A stretch of DNA of 64,000 bases from Planococcus citri (GCF_950023065.1 NC_088677.1:34369230-34433229), one strand, 5' to 3'. Counted from the first letter of the stretch, positions 48,901-60,600 are shown. Numbers and translations are program-made. Notes: generated by a model not told the origin, from the letters alone.

Positions 48901-50159
48901 ATTCAAGACTGCAAATCGTAATACGATTCTCGTGCGATAATTGTAGCGGTAGCGTGTATTTAAAATGTAAGTACCTATTTATACTCGTACGATCACGATA
49001 CATGTATTAATGTATTTTCTGTATTAACTAATAACTAGAGTACCTATACGTATGTAGACTCATAATACGTATCTACAGTGCAAAATATAGATTCTGTAGT
49101 AGAAGAATAAAAGACAAAACCACACCTTCAGACAATTTTTCAATTCATAATTCCGTAGGTTGGAGATGACCCATGAATCTGCACGTACCTAATTATTGAG
49201 CAGAAAATTTTCATGTACCTATACAAGTTTCTTGATCGCAGTATTGAAAAAATTGACGAAGTAGGTCAACAAAATTTTTTTATCATCTTAAAATTTTGTA
49301 AACGATGCTACCTACTGAGTATTCAACTCGACCCCAAGTTTACCAACGTTACAAACGAACGATGCATGTAGAAAGAATTGCATAGTCATTACGCCTGAAA
49401 AACGAGGTATATGTACTCGTATTTCATTAGGTATTCCCCTGGTTAAAAAGTAATACAACCTACCACACTTGCAAGTCGAAAAACAAATTGGATTGCAGAG
49501 AGGACATGGCTCGATTATAAACCTCAAATGCTGTCAATTATGGTATTCTAAAAATTGGAATTCGGTTCGTCGTTTCAAAAATCTGCCCCAGCACAAAATT
49601 GTGAGTCCTGTCCGGGGTTTTGAATTCCATTTTTCTTCAAAACAGTCCAAGAATCACACAAATGAATGAAAAAATTGATTGACCAGTAATTATCTCGGAA
49701 AGCCACATTTCTTATCACATTTAGAGACCCTAATCCGACATAATTTGGGATGAATAGTGAATACCTACCACTTCCGGAGCCCAATTTTTTCAAAGGAAGG
49801 TCTTGAAATCTTGAAATGTGGTATTAGGCTGTTATAGTTATATGTACAACTCCAGAAATATTATTTCCAATGCGTCATATTTCAACCAATATGTTTTAGG
49901 GGTCATTTTCGACATCATGAATGAGTGCCTAAACGTGTAACTTTGGTCCCATTTTTTTTTGAAAAACGTCTCAAAATCATATAATAGGTATCCAACTACC
50001 TCCACGTTTTGAGGGTCACTTTCAACATGAGTCAGGAAACGTTTTTCAAGCTCAATTTAAAAAATAAAAGCGAATTCCATCAACTCACAATCAGAGCATC
50101 AGCATCTAAAAAAATTTTTCCAAAAAAAAAAACTTCGATGGGCGATCAACAATATGTTT

Positions 50160-50960
50160 ATAAAATTACCCAAAAATGTTACAAAAAGTGAAAATACAAT
50201 TTTTATGTAGAGAAAATGCCAAAAAATAAATAACACGTTTCAAAATCCACTTTGAAGCTATGACAATTTTAGCAAAAAATAGCACTTTTTCAACATTTAA
50301 AAAAAAAAGCGATAGGTACTTATACTTACCTATTTTTTCACAAATTTTGTAAAAAAAAAATGAGACTATTTTGCAACTTTTTCGCAAAAATACGAAATTT
50401 TTTGTACATTTTTGGTAAAAGGAAATTTGGACTAACTCAACAGAAAGCTGTGCTTTTTTGGTAAAAAAGCGAAACTTGAGCAATTTTTGGAAAATTTTTA
50501 TAAAAACTTAAAAAGGCAATTATTTTCAGAACTTTGACTTTTTGCCAATTTTCAGCAAAAAAGTGAAACCATCTCGGAATTTTGGTAAAAAGCGAAAATT
50601 GTAGTGAATTTTTTACAAAAATCAAGACGAACCATTTTGACAAAAATAGGTCGATTCTCAGCATTTTGGCAATTGCTAGGAAAACAGGCGAGAATTTTCA
50701 ACCGTTTTGGAGAATAAAAAGTTCTTTTAAAAATTTTGACATCAAACCATTTTTGAGGCTGGTTTAGCCAAAGCCAGAATTTCTGACTGTTTTTGTAAAA
50801 AAGTGAGTTTTATAATCTTGGCAAAAAACAGTTTTTTGTTCAAAGATTGAATATTTTAGCAATGAGGCTTTTTGGAAATTGTTGGCAAAAAAGTGAAAAT
50901 TTTGACAATTTCATTTTTGAAAACAGGATTTCTCATTGAAAAAAAAAGGCCAGACAGCAA
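50160..50960. repeat. Degenerate A/T-rich minisatellite-like tract
   Basis: Variants of TTTTGGCAAAAAAGTGAAA (also TTTTGGTAAAAAGCGAAAA) recur in both orientations every 40-70 bp across 800 bp. Open frames found in it are shifting readings of the same words and are not genes. Confidence 0.6.
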
Positions 50961-51570
50961 CTTTCTTGATTTTCGAGCTCAAAGTAGATCTCCAGTATAA
51001 AAATTTGAAAACGTCCATTTCTAAACAGTCTTAGTCCTTGAACCAACGTTGAATAGGTCTATTTTTTAAATTCGAATGATGTGATGCAGTAGTCAACAAC
51101 AGTTTCAGTAGCTGGATTAATGTTTTCTTCAAATCAATGTCCTGCATCTAAAATTTTTGCAGGAGTTAATTTTCAAGACCCTCACAAACACAGGGTGTTA
51201 AGTATTTGAGAAAAAAGGAAATATTCGATTAAAGACATTCTTCAATTTCTTTATTGACACATTTGGTCAGAATAACTACATCAATATGTAATAGTAAATG
51301 ATACCTATATAACTTATCAAAATATAGGTACCTAATTATAATCTCAACGTATTTTAAAATAAACACTATAAAAAAACCTCCGACCCGCTGTAACAATAAA
51401 CAACTTAGATTAATGCTAAAGAAATACGGCGGCGTCTACACAGATATGCACTATAGACAATCATAATTATGCCAGTATCTGTACGAATAATACATATTTT
51501 TACATTCAGTACAATAATTGTTATCAATATTTCTACACAAATATCTAATTCTCCATCGAAGAAACCACGT

Positions 51571-51654
51571 GGACGATCACAGGAGGTAACTACTCCGTTT
51601 CTTGAACAGCATAGCAAAAGTCAAGAAATCGGTAAGTTACCACCGCTAATGTCC
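51571..51654 (+). ncRNA. miRNA-like hairpin 1 of 4
   Basis: An 84-nt fold. The 5' arm at 51585-51605 (GGTAACTACTCC...TTCTTGA) pairs with the 3' arm at 51621-51641 (TCAAGAAATCGG...GTTACC), with 18 of 21 positions paired (two as G-U) and a loop of about 15 nt. A lower stem adds GGAGG/CCACC and GGAC/GTCC. Arm length, loop size and basal stem are those of an animal pre-miRNA. No expression evidence is available. Confidence 0.7.
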
Positions 51655-51798
51655 AATTAAAAATACCTACCCTTTTGTTTCTGCGCTCTGCACTTGTCGT
51701 GCTCTCGCAATTGACACCACATGGTCGCGCCTGGCGCGATATTTCCTCCTGGTTCCACTTGCGATTCCAATTCCAATTCCGCCACACGATACTTAGCA

Positions 51799-51880
51799 CG
51801 GAACACAAGACGGTGACTATTCACTTTCTTGAATAAAACATGAAATCAAGAAAGCGGTAAGTTACCACCCAGTATTTCCG
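51799..51880 (+). ncRNA. miRNA-like hairpin 2 of 4
   Basis: 82 nt, paralogue of hairpin 1. The 5' arm is 51812-51832 (GGTGACTATTCACTTTCTTGA reading, 21 positions, 18 paired) and the 3' arm is 51846-51866 (TCAAGAAAGCGG...GTTACC). The basal stem is CGGAA/TTCCG. Compared with hairpin 1, one G-U pair has become C-G and an A-U pair has become G-U, so pairing is kept while sequence changes. Confidence 0.7.
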
Positions 51881-51889
51881 AATACACAA

Positions 51890-52480
51890 TACATATCCGT
51901 GCGATGCCGATTCTCTCTACACTCTTGAAATTTAATACTCCGCTTTTCTGACGACGATACGCGCGGTTTTTTTTTCTTTTCTTACTTTCCTCATCTTCTT
52001 ATTGCTTGTTTTATAGCGAACGCGCTCGCGCCACGGCCACCGCCGCGCCGCCGCCTCGTCAATACGCACACGGCGACTTTGACTCCAACTTCAACTCCAC
52101 TCGGTCATCGTAGGAAATGAAAAGCGGTAACTGTTCCGTTTCTTGAACTTTAAAAACAATCAAGAAAGCGATAAGTTACCACCTCGATATTTCCATTTAA
52201 ACGTCCTCCGCGAGAGATGATCGTTTTACTACGCGTATTCGTATTCACGTATTCTGATCGCCGGCCACAGTCACAGTCACCGTCACCGTCACTATCGTCT
52301 CACTGTGGCAGGTATACTCGTATTTGCACACGTCGCAATCGCCTTGGTCTTCGCCTAGGGCCTTCCCAGTCGTCGTCGCGTGTTCGTCACAAATCACACG
52401 CATCAGCAGCAACTCGTTCGACCAACGGCTGCCTGTCTGTCAGCATGGCTGCGCTACGGCCGCGTATCCGTTATTCTTCG
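51890..52480. other. GC-richer island around the hairpin cluster
   Basis: Unlike the AT-rich surroundings, this stretch carries many CpG words (for example GCGAACGCGCTCGCGCCACG near 52017) and CACAGTCACAGTCACCGTCA near 52265. It may be a promoter or first-exon region, for the hairpin host transcript or for eya. No conserved protein is encoded. Confidence 0.4.
52113..52194 (+). ncRNA. miRNA-like hairpin 3 of 4
   Basis: 82 nt. The 5' arm is 52126-52146 (GGTAACTGTTCCGTTTCTTG...) and the 3' arm is 52160-52180 (TCAAGAAAGCGATAAGTTAC...). The loop is 13 nt and the basal stem is GGAAAT/ATTTCC. The arms are nearly those of hairpins 1 and 2, while the loop and flanks differ completely. Confidence 0.7.
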
Positions 52481-52562
52481 ATAACTAATGTTGGTAAACT
52501 CAGCATTTTCTGAATAATACAACGATATCAGAAAATGTCCGGTGTTACCATCACATGTTATC
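52480..52562 (+). ncRNA. miRNA-like hairpin 4 of 4, most diverged
   Basis: 83 nt. The 5' arm is 52493-52513 (GGTAAACTCAGCATTTTCTG...) and the 3' arm is 52528-52549 (TCAGAAAATGTCCGGTGTTA...). The upper stem has 10 unbroken pairs (CATTTTCTGA/TCAGAAAATG). GGTAA/TTACC and a basal GATAAC/GTTATC complete the fold, with an asymmetric internal loop. The architecture is conserved with hairpins 1-3 although much of the arm sequence has changed. Confidence 0.65.
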
Positions 52563-53577
52563 TATGGGCGACGTGATCGTCGTAAATACTATTACGCCAG
52601 TACTTCGTTATTTTTTTACCTTACAGCGCGCCGAACCTGACGTACTTCTTCTCGCTTCGTGATCTACGCAGAAAAACATATAAGACAAAAAAGATTAAAT
52701 TTTCAACAATATATGCACATGCTAAAGGCATAGCATGAGTACATACTAGATACGATACATAAATAATAAGCTCCAGTCACTTTTCACTCATTGTCAGGAG
52801 CTAGCTTTAAGGGGAGCAATGAAACAGGCAGCTTTTGAAGCTTTGCTCCCCGAAAAGATTCAACTTTAGCTTCATCAATCATGCTATTGCTCTATTAAAA
52901 GATGAATTGGAACCAATCTCGTTCTAAATACTTTTTTTTTCTTCATTCGGCATACCATAAGAACCATCCCAATGCTCATAAGAATGCGACACACGAGACA
53001 CTTCAATAGCCTACTCTCTCGATGCAGAGTTGCACAGTCGCATTGAAAATATCCAAACACAATATCAAAATTATTTCTTCGACTGCATTACACCCGCATA
53101 CATTACAGTACGCTACTCAACATCGTCATCATTATGTCATAGGGTATTCAATCCTTTTGAAAATCCGCTCCCCTCTCGACACATCACAATTCACTCTTCG
53201 CTCATCTCCAATTCCTATACACGTACAAGTACATACCTCTATCGACCCTATCCAACACACATACACACACACATTCGCATTTTAAATACTCTTAACTACG
53301 CTTTTTTATTTCTCGAACACGTGTTCTGTTCATCAATTCATCTCTGAACCAGACTGCTGCTGGTGCAATACAAGGAAAATCACTCGGTGACGCAATACTC
53401 TCGTCAGCGTCACAGACAGAGGCAATCTACGCGATCTAGATTCAAGACCAACCGATCGAACAAGAGAAGCGTAAGAGTTTTCAACGTTATTTTCAATCTG
53501 CATAATATCGGTTTCATTTCAAACCGAGATGGTACCTAAATGTCTTCTTTTTTTTCGATTTCAGTAGTTTTCGGGCA
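52563..53577. other. Downstream of the hairpin cluster
   Basis: A short hairpin GGGGAGCAA ... TTGCTCCCC lies at about 52813-52854, with weaker pairing than the four listed. A good donor (AGAAGC then GTAAGAG) sits near 53470 and an acceptor (TCGATTTCAG) near 53565, both on the plus strand. They could belong to a spliced plus-strand transcript continuing from the hairpin cluster. Confidence 0.3.
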
Positions 53578-53898
53578 ATGTGTAAAGGTGGTACAAAAAT
53601 TCCGGTTATTATTTTCAATGAATACGTAAAGGAACCAAGATACAAAAAAAAAAACTATCTATTGAAGGATTCATCTATGAAATACATTCATAGAAAAGGT
53701 GAAGGTAGAGGTCTAACTGCACGAGTACCTACAAGAAGAAACGATCAGATGCGAGTTCTTCACCGAAGCGACAATGATGGGCGTGTGTTTTTTTGCACCA
53801 CGTCAGTTTCAATTACCATTACTTGTATTCAAAATTCATTTCGATACGAGAATTGCCGAATCGCATCTAGACTATCTGATGATTATTGGGTGGAGTAA
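53578..53898 (+). other. Unassigned open frame, 106 codons
   Basis: Starts MCKGGTKIPVIIFNEYVKEP, directly after a good splice acceptor, and is rich in Arg and Lys (KGEGRGLTARVPTRRND). I do not recognise a family. It may be a small protein, a segment of a long non-coding RNA, or chance. It ends just before the TIR element at 53964. Confidence 0.25.
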
Positions 53899-53963
53899 AA
53901 AAAAACATATCTTTCATTTCGATCTTTTTTACAAGAGATAGATTCATTTTTCGAGTCAAGTCT

Positions 53964-55135
53964 CAGGGTGTCTAACAAAATTTCTCAGAAGAAATGCAGT
54001 ACTTTTACAGTACCTTTTGCAGTACCTTATATTTTTTTATCCAGCTTACACCCCCCCCCCCCAAGAAAAAAAATTATATTTTTGAACCAGTTGGAATTTG
54101 TCGATAAAATTAAAAGTATTTCAATCGAAACAAATCAAAATTACAGAAGTAAAAAATTAATCATGGTTTTTTCACAATCACATTGCAAAAAGATTTTATA
54201 ACTCATTTCTGGAAATGATTTTCCCTGGCTTATCCAGGTTTTCCAGACCAATTTTTCCATTTTTCCAGACTATTTTTTTCAATTTTCTATGCTTACCCCA
54301 TACTTTGGTTAAAGAAAAAAAAATTGTTTGGGGGGTGTATTTTTTTTTAAGCTTCTCTTCAAACTGGATACTTCTTCGGATATAAAAAACAGCTCAACTT
54401 TGATCATCAACTTTTTAAATTAAAAATAAATAAATAAATGAATAAAACATGCATCAAGTTTGGCCAATTGATTACAATATTCATAATAACTTTTGAAAAT
54501 GTTTCTTTTCTTTTATGGTTTTTTGGAGGCATCAAAATGTGAAATTTGTTCATCTTAAAATTGAGAAAAAAATTGATCCGAGCGAAGCGAGAACTTTTGA
54601 AAATTTTCATTTCTAGATGCTTAAAAACGAGGTTTTTTTAAATGAGAAGAGTTTATTTTTTGGCTTTAAAACTTTGATTTTTATTATCTAGAAATGTTCA
54701 TCTGGTTCTTTAAAAAGAAAAGAAAACAAGCCCGAGCGAAGCGAGGGCAAAAGCTTTTGAAAATTTGTGGTTCGAGAATTAAAAAATAATGTTTTCCTTT
54801 CATAACAGGTCCTTATCTAAAATTTGCAATTGATCGTTTTTTCAAAATTCCAGGGATTTTGCGTGAAAATTACGAAATTCCCTGACTTTTCCAGGTTTTC
54901 CAGGCTTGTGGACACCCTGCATCTTTTGAGGTACAAAATGACATTTTTTTAAAAAAAATTTCACCAATTAATTCATTTTTGAGGTTTTTAAAAAAATTTT
55001 AAATCATTGATTTTGAGAAAAAATACAGTACTTTTCAGGCAAAATGCAGTACTTTACAGTACTTGCAGTACCGAGGATTTCAATGCAGTACTTTTACAGT
55101 ACTTGCAGTACCTGCAGTACCTGTTAGACACCCTG
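53964..55135. mobile_element. Non-autonomous TIR element, 1172 bp
   Basis: Perfect 13-bp terminal inverted repeats CAGGGTGTCTAAC, flanked by a 5-bp direct repeat AGTCT (53959-53963 and 55136-55140). The subterminal regions carry repeated GCAGTACTTTTACAGTAC words. The interior holds two GAGCGAAGCGAG copies and CCTGG..CCAGG words, so it shares sequence with repeats near 37 kb and 39 kb. No transposase. The CAGGG end resembles hAT, but the duplication is 5 bp rather than 8, so the superfamily is left open. Confidence 0.8.
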
Positions 55136-55140
55136 AGTCT

Positions 55141-56990
55141 TCATACATATAGAACTTCAACCTGCTACATTTCAAAATGACTGACTTCACTGAACTCTGA
55201 TTCACCAAAAATCTCTGAGGAGTGAGGATGGGGAAGTTTTCTCAGAGTCGGTACATACCAGGGTAGAATTAAGTCAAGTTAAAATCAGCTCTGTACTGTA
55301 GGAACGTTAGAGGCAGTTGGGGAGGGGGGAGGGGGAGAGGATGAAGAAATGAAGCAAGGGTCGTTCAAAAGTCGCTTTTACTAAAGAAAGGAAAAAAATC
55401 GTATTCTTCCTCGGGACACCTTGCATAAGGTTTTACATAAGAAAAAAAGAACTGCCTAATATGGACCCATTAAATATTCATTTATTTGTTTCTAAAGTAG
55501 AATTTTTAAAGATCAAATTCTAGACACAATTTAAAAGAACTTAGGGTGAAGAATCAACGACCATAGCGTGTTGAATAAGAAAAATACGATCTAATTTCTT
55601 CGCTTCACTCTTGAAAAGTACATTTACAGAACTGACTAATCGTAACGAAAGAAACAAGAGCATGAGTACGAAAAAAGCTGACGAATCAATTTTACGACCA
55701 ACGCGACCTTGACTACAGACGACACAATACATTGAAAAAAATTTGCAATTAATCATATAAGACAATATCGAACCACAATGTAGAGTAGGTAATTACTAAT
55801 TAAAATAGCTGATCGAAAGAAGCTCGATGATTGTACTGAGAAAATCCAAGAAGTATAGTGGCATTACGCCATTAGAAATGAACAAGCTCGAGACGTACTA
55901 TTTTTCTCTAGCAAAGAAGACTCATTAGGGGAATTGCAAGATGAGCAGATCCCAAACAAATTTAATACGAGACGTTCTTGGAAGTGGGTAAACAACTTCG
56001 TACAAAAAAATGTTACCAATTTTATTATTCGTGCAGTAAAGAATTTCAGTACATTCGCCTTTCTTCGTAGGTACGTTGTCGCACTGTACGAATATTTGTA
56101 AACATATCTAGAAGATCTAAACTCGATAAACAGCATCGTTTACTTCGAGACATCGCGTCAATTAAAATGAAAATTAATCTCATTTGATTACGTACGTATT
56201 ACATACACACGTAAAATGATATGCAAAAAATAACATACTCATTCGTACGAAGGTACGAGTATTTCGCTAAATTAGCGCCAAAAAAACGAGTGAAAATTGG
56301 CAATCTATCAGGAAAAAAAATTCTGAACTAAATCGATCGAAGACTGACAATGAGTTCTGATACATTTCGATCTTTATAAAACATATCACGAAGCGAGAAT
56401 ACCAAGCATTAGAACGGGCATGGAACGAGGCTCGAGACCTCCTAGGAAGGCACCAAAGTTAAAATTGAGAAGCTGGTGCCCGAGTCGGAGGCATTTTGGT
56501 CAACTATTCGCGTGAGTTGTTCAACGTACATTTCAGAGGTGTGATCATCGATGAATTGATGAATAAAAGGCGTGGAGGCAGTACCATCTCTGAAAGTGGA
56601 CACCAGAAAGTCCTCCAGAACTTCTGGAGACCTTTCCAAGGATTTTAGGAAGCTCTTGAAGTCACTGAAGAAACTTCTTCGATGCTTTTAAAAAAAAAGT
56701 AAACTGGAAGATGGAAGCACAAGCATTTTCTAATCCTCTCTGGAGCTTGAACTCAAGACACTTGGGTTGAAAATTGAAGAACCTCCAGAGGAATTCAATT
56801 CCCTTCCTTCAGCGACCCCTCAGAAAGATTAGATACTTTATGAAATTGACCTCATTCGCGAATTACAGGAGCATCAGTTGATACGAATAAGAATGAAATA
56901 AGGCAGGAACGTCTGATAAGGCCACCTTGATTTGGGGCAAATTTTTGAACTACGAGTACTTAATATTCATGAAAATTTACTCTTTTTGGT
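55141..56990. other. No firm feature; one unassigned minus-strand frame
   Basis: The minus-strand frame at 56442-56639 (65 codons, MERSPEVLEDFLVSTFRDG...) has balanced composition but no recognisable homology and no clear splice context. It may be a mobile-element remnant. The rest is AT-rich and featureless. Confidence 0.25.
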
Positions 56991-57054
56991 ATAAAATGTT
57001 GAAAAATCAAAATTTCAACAATTTGACCTAAAAAGCTGAAATTTGATTTGAAAT

Positions 57055-57660
57055 TCATTTTCGATCTCCCGATTTGATTGTGATGGTTTCAAACCGTTCT
57101 GAAGCCTTCAACAGGTTTTCGGATCCTCCAGTTTTCGAAAAAAAAAAAAAAAATAGAATGAAAAATGAAACATTTATGAACTTGGATTTCCTATATTTGG
57201 GACCCATTCTACCTATTTAGGCACGTATTTTCAAAATATTTTTGTTCCAGTTGCAAACCAAATTTTCTCAAATACTTCGTAATTTTTGAAAAAAAAATTC
57301 AAAAAAAACCAAAATCCGCTAGAAGCTCTAGAACGGTTCTAAACCATAACCAATCGACTGTGGAGGTCGAAAATGAGGCATAAACCAAATTTTAGATTTT
57401 TCCGTTCACGGCATTAAGTACGCATTCGCAAACGATGCTTTTTTTCAAAAATAATCACCGGAGAAATTTGGGATTTGAATCGGCGGGAAAGGATTTGTAT
57501 ACACCTGAATCAATCGAAAGGGCCATAATTTTCACTCGACCTACAGTGTTTTTTCGAAAACTGGACAATGTGAAAATCCGCTGGAGGCTTAAAAACGGTT
57601 TGAAACTATCAGCAATCGATTCGAGAGATCGAAAATGGAATTTAAACAAAATTGCAGCTT
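57055..57660. repeat. Foldback/direct repeat, about 80-bp unit
   Basis: AAAATCCGCTGGAGGCTTAA...ACGGTTTGAAAC..ATCGATTC..GAGATCGAAAATG at 57573-57637 has a direct diverged copy at about 57307-57375 and an inverted copy at about 57055-57135 (GATCTCCCGATTTGATT, TTTCAAACCGTTCTGAAGCC). The open frames at 57435-57665 arise from this repeat. Confidence 0.6.
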
Positions 57661-57665
57661 TCTAG

Positions 57666-60600
57666 GTGAATTTGGTAAAATTTCATTTTTTCCTCAATTT
57701 TGAACGAAATTTCAATTTTTATAAATTCTGTAAAACCTAGGAAACAATAGATGAACAATCAAAATTTTAAGCAAAGTTGACCATGAATCAACCGCGAATG
57801 TTTTTCAAACTCTTGATACCAATCCCATTTCGGTTTTTGGCACAGTAAAAACTGTCAAACAACTTTTCCCTACATTTTCACACGAGCAAAGGTTATTAAT
57901 TTGATGATAATGCTATGTGGAACTTTTAACACGACGACCTTCTCTAACAACTTGGCTTTTGAAAGCAGGAAGCAGGAAGTGTTGGTAAACCACCCTTTCT
58001 AAAACACTCGAGCAACTCGAAGGGATGATATAATTATAAAGATGAAACCATTATACAAGTTGAGATCATATTATCGTGTTGGTAATTGTTTTCAATACTT
58101 GTAAAAGCATGTCACATAGCGACAGTAAGACACACACACGCGCATATTGAGTGAGAAAATATAGTTATTTAACCAAGTATACGAATAAACCAAAGCCCTT
58201 CCTACACTCCCATCCCATGCATCTATGCCACAGACAGGCGGGTAATTTTTCAAACCAACAGAGCCAAATCAGTCATCGATCAATAAACGCTATAAAAACT
58301 GCGGATACTGGTAATTAAACGGGTTTTTTAACAAATGCGTTAACATTTGATTTAACAACAACATGTTGTTCGGTACACGAATGCGACCACGTTACTTGAT
58401 AGGCCAAAGAAGGCACAGATACTAAAAAATACATATAAGCGCAGCATACGAGTATTCAGCACATACACATAGCAGAGCACATAAGGGCAGTGGCAGCAGC
58501 GGTCGGTGCTGCTTCTGCTACATAAGACCGCTCCTTTCTTTATTTTAACACGTAATGACAGATCTGACAACTGCACTTCCTTCGTCTTCTCGATCCCACG
58601 AAAATAACACTTTTTTTCCTTTTCTATTCCATCCACAACATATACCCAAGTGCAGGCTGCGGTGTAACCAGAGGGCAAAATATCGGAAAAAAAGTCCGCT
58701 ACCTGCTCCGGCTGTGTGACCATTCTAACCAGTTGTTTGTGGTATACGAAAAAATACACCTATTTTCGCAGTTCGTTCATATTCTCTGCGAAATTTTGCT
58801 CTTTTTTTCAAACCATTCAAGCACAATACACGTAGTATTAATATATATCGATACGCAATCGGTAGGTACCAGGTATGTACCCATCATCATCATTTCGCAT
58901 CTATACGCATAAGTAACGCACAGGTACCTTACCTACATTCGTTTCATACAAATTAAAAATAACCTTATTTCCACGTAAAACTAGGCGAATAAACATATTT
59001 ACGTTGATTTTAAAACTAAAGTGAAAAAAATAAATACTACCATCTGTCAACAATGAAGGCGAAAAAAAAATCCGACAGAGAATATGATCCAAAACATTTG
59101 GAGCTACGTGTTTCGAGAGACGGTAATTTTAATAATCTTTCACTACTCTCATCTGTACACATATACAAATGACACAATTCTTATATGAAAAATTGTCATG
59201 CTACCAAAATCCAATGACATGCGAGGGAAAATCATATGATTTTTTTTTCAGTCACCCATATTTCCAAATTAACAACACCTACTTCATCGTCGTCTTACAT
59301 AGCTTCTTTTTCCTACCTTAATTTCGCAATATGATAACTATACGATAATTTCGATTAATTCTGCACATACGGTAGAGATCGATAATATGTTTCGAATTTT
59401 AATCATATTAGTATTACTGAAGAAAGTGCGACAAAACATTGGTAAGAAATCAAATTTCACGCAAGATAATAAAGCGTTACGATTTGTTCAACAATTAAAA
59501 TCCCTTTTCACACCTCGATTCGAGTATTGAAGCTTAGCAACTGAATAGACACTTGCGAGTCGCGAAGCAGATAAATATGTTCACGTATATAAGAAGATGA
59601 AACGTGAACCTCGATCATTTGTGTCGAAAATTTCGTTCCAGCGATTACCAATGGCAAATTTTTACGCGTGAAATGAGAAAGAAAATACCCAAAGTCGTAC
59701 ATTAATCAAAAACAAGACCGTACGATAGTTTTAAATTGTTACACATGTACCACCTCTCTATAAACACACGTGAATTTGCCCGCCTAACAGCCAAGAAAAT
59801 ATGATAAAAATGAAAAATGAGTAAAGATGGCGGTAGCGGACGACGATATACGAAAGCCGAAAGGGTGCGTAAATAATAGCTTTTACCATATCGCTTTAAA
59901 ATTGAAACTAAAACTCCAGGGAAAACTACATTATAATGATATGAGACACAAAATGCGTGTCCTAAAACGTGAAACACCCTATTATTTCGTACGAGGCGAC
60001 GAAATCGAAAAGATGGATTAGTAAATAATTGTAATACGAAACTGGATTCAATTATAATCCGAATAACGTCACTCTACGCGAATAATTTCATCATTTCTCC
60101 CTTCGAGAAAAATAAACTTCGATGTATAAATCCCATTCGAAGCCGAAATTTTCTAAGGTTACGATAAATAAAATATAATATTTTTTCACCCTCAAAAAAA
60201 AGAAAAATAAATACATAAAACCTAATAAAATGACAACATTAAAAAATCCACGATTAATATGGAAAACTGAAAAGAGAAAAAAGGACAATACCTACTTCAT
60301 TATCACATCTTTACCGAATACGCATAAATTTTCATTACTTAATAAGAATTTGGGTATTACTAAATCGATTTTTTGATTTTTGAAATGATGAATAAGAGAT
60401 GTGGAAATAAAATATAATACTCAGCATAGCATGTGAGAGATCAAATCATTTCAGAAAAATTTCGTTCCATTCACTTTCGAACAGATTTCCAAATGATTCG
60501 TTCAAAAACGACAATATTTTGTTTCTGATTGACATTATTTTCAAAGCATTTCTCGAATCGAATTTCACAGGGATTCTTCCATAATCGACAAAAATGAGAA

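Larger units (their letters stand above)
41162..51570. other. Upstream of the 41-kb eya exon, no coding gene recognised
   Basis: Contains a (CTAC)n tract at about 41358-41390 and many GGTACC words. I searched the minus strand for the missing eya 5' exon (it must end after the first base of a codon) but found no convincing candidate. The stretch 45740-46210 has splice-like signals and is listed separately. 50160-50960 is a degenerate simple repeat, also listed. Confidence 0.4.

Noticed and set aside
52813..52854. GGGGAGCAA/TTGCTCCCC as a fifth member of the hairpin cluster
   Set aside because: Only 9-11 pairs, arms unrelated to the other four, and a large unpaired interior.
53022..53347. Two overlapping plus-strand frames (87 and 105 codons)
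   Set aside because: They arise from CA-rich simple sequence (ACACACATACACACAC); no conserved residues.
58352..58735. Minus-strand frame as the missing eya first exon
   Set aside because: Its plausible donors end in phase 0, whereas the 41-kb exon needs one base of a codon; no EYA similarity.
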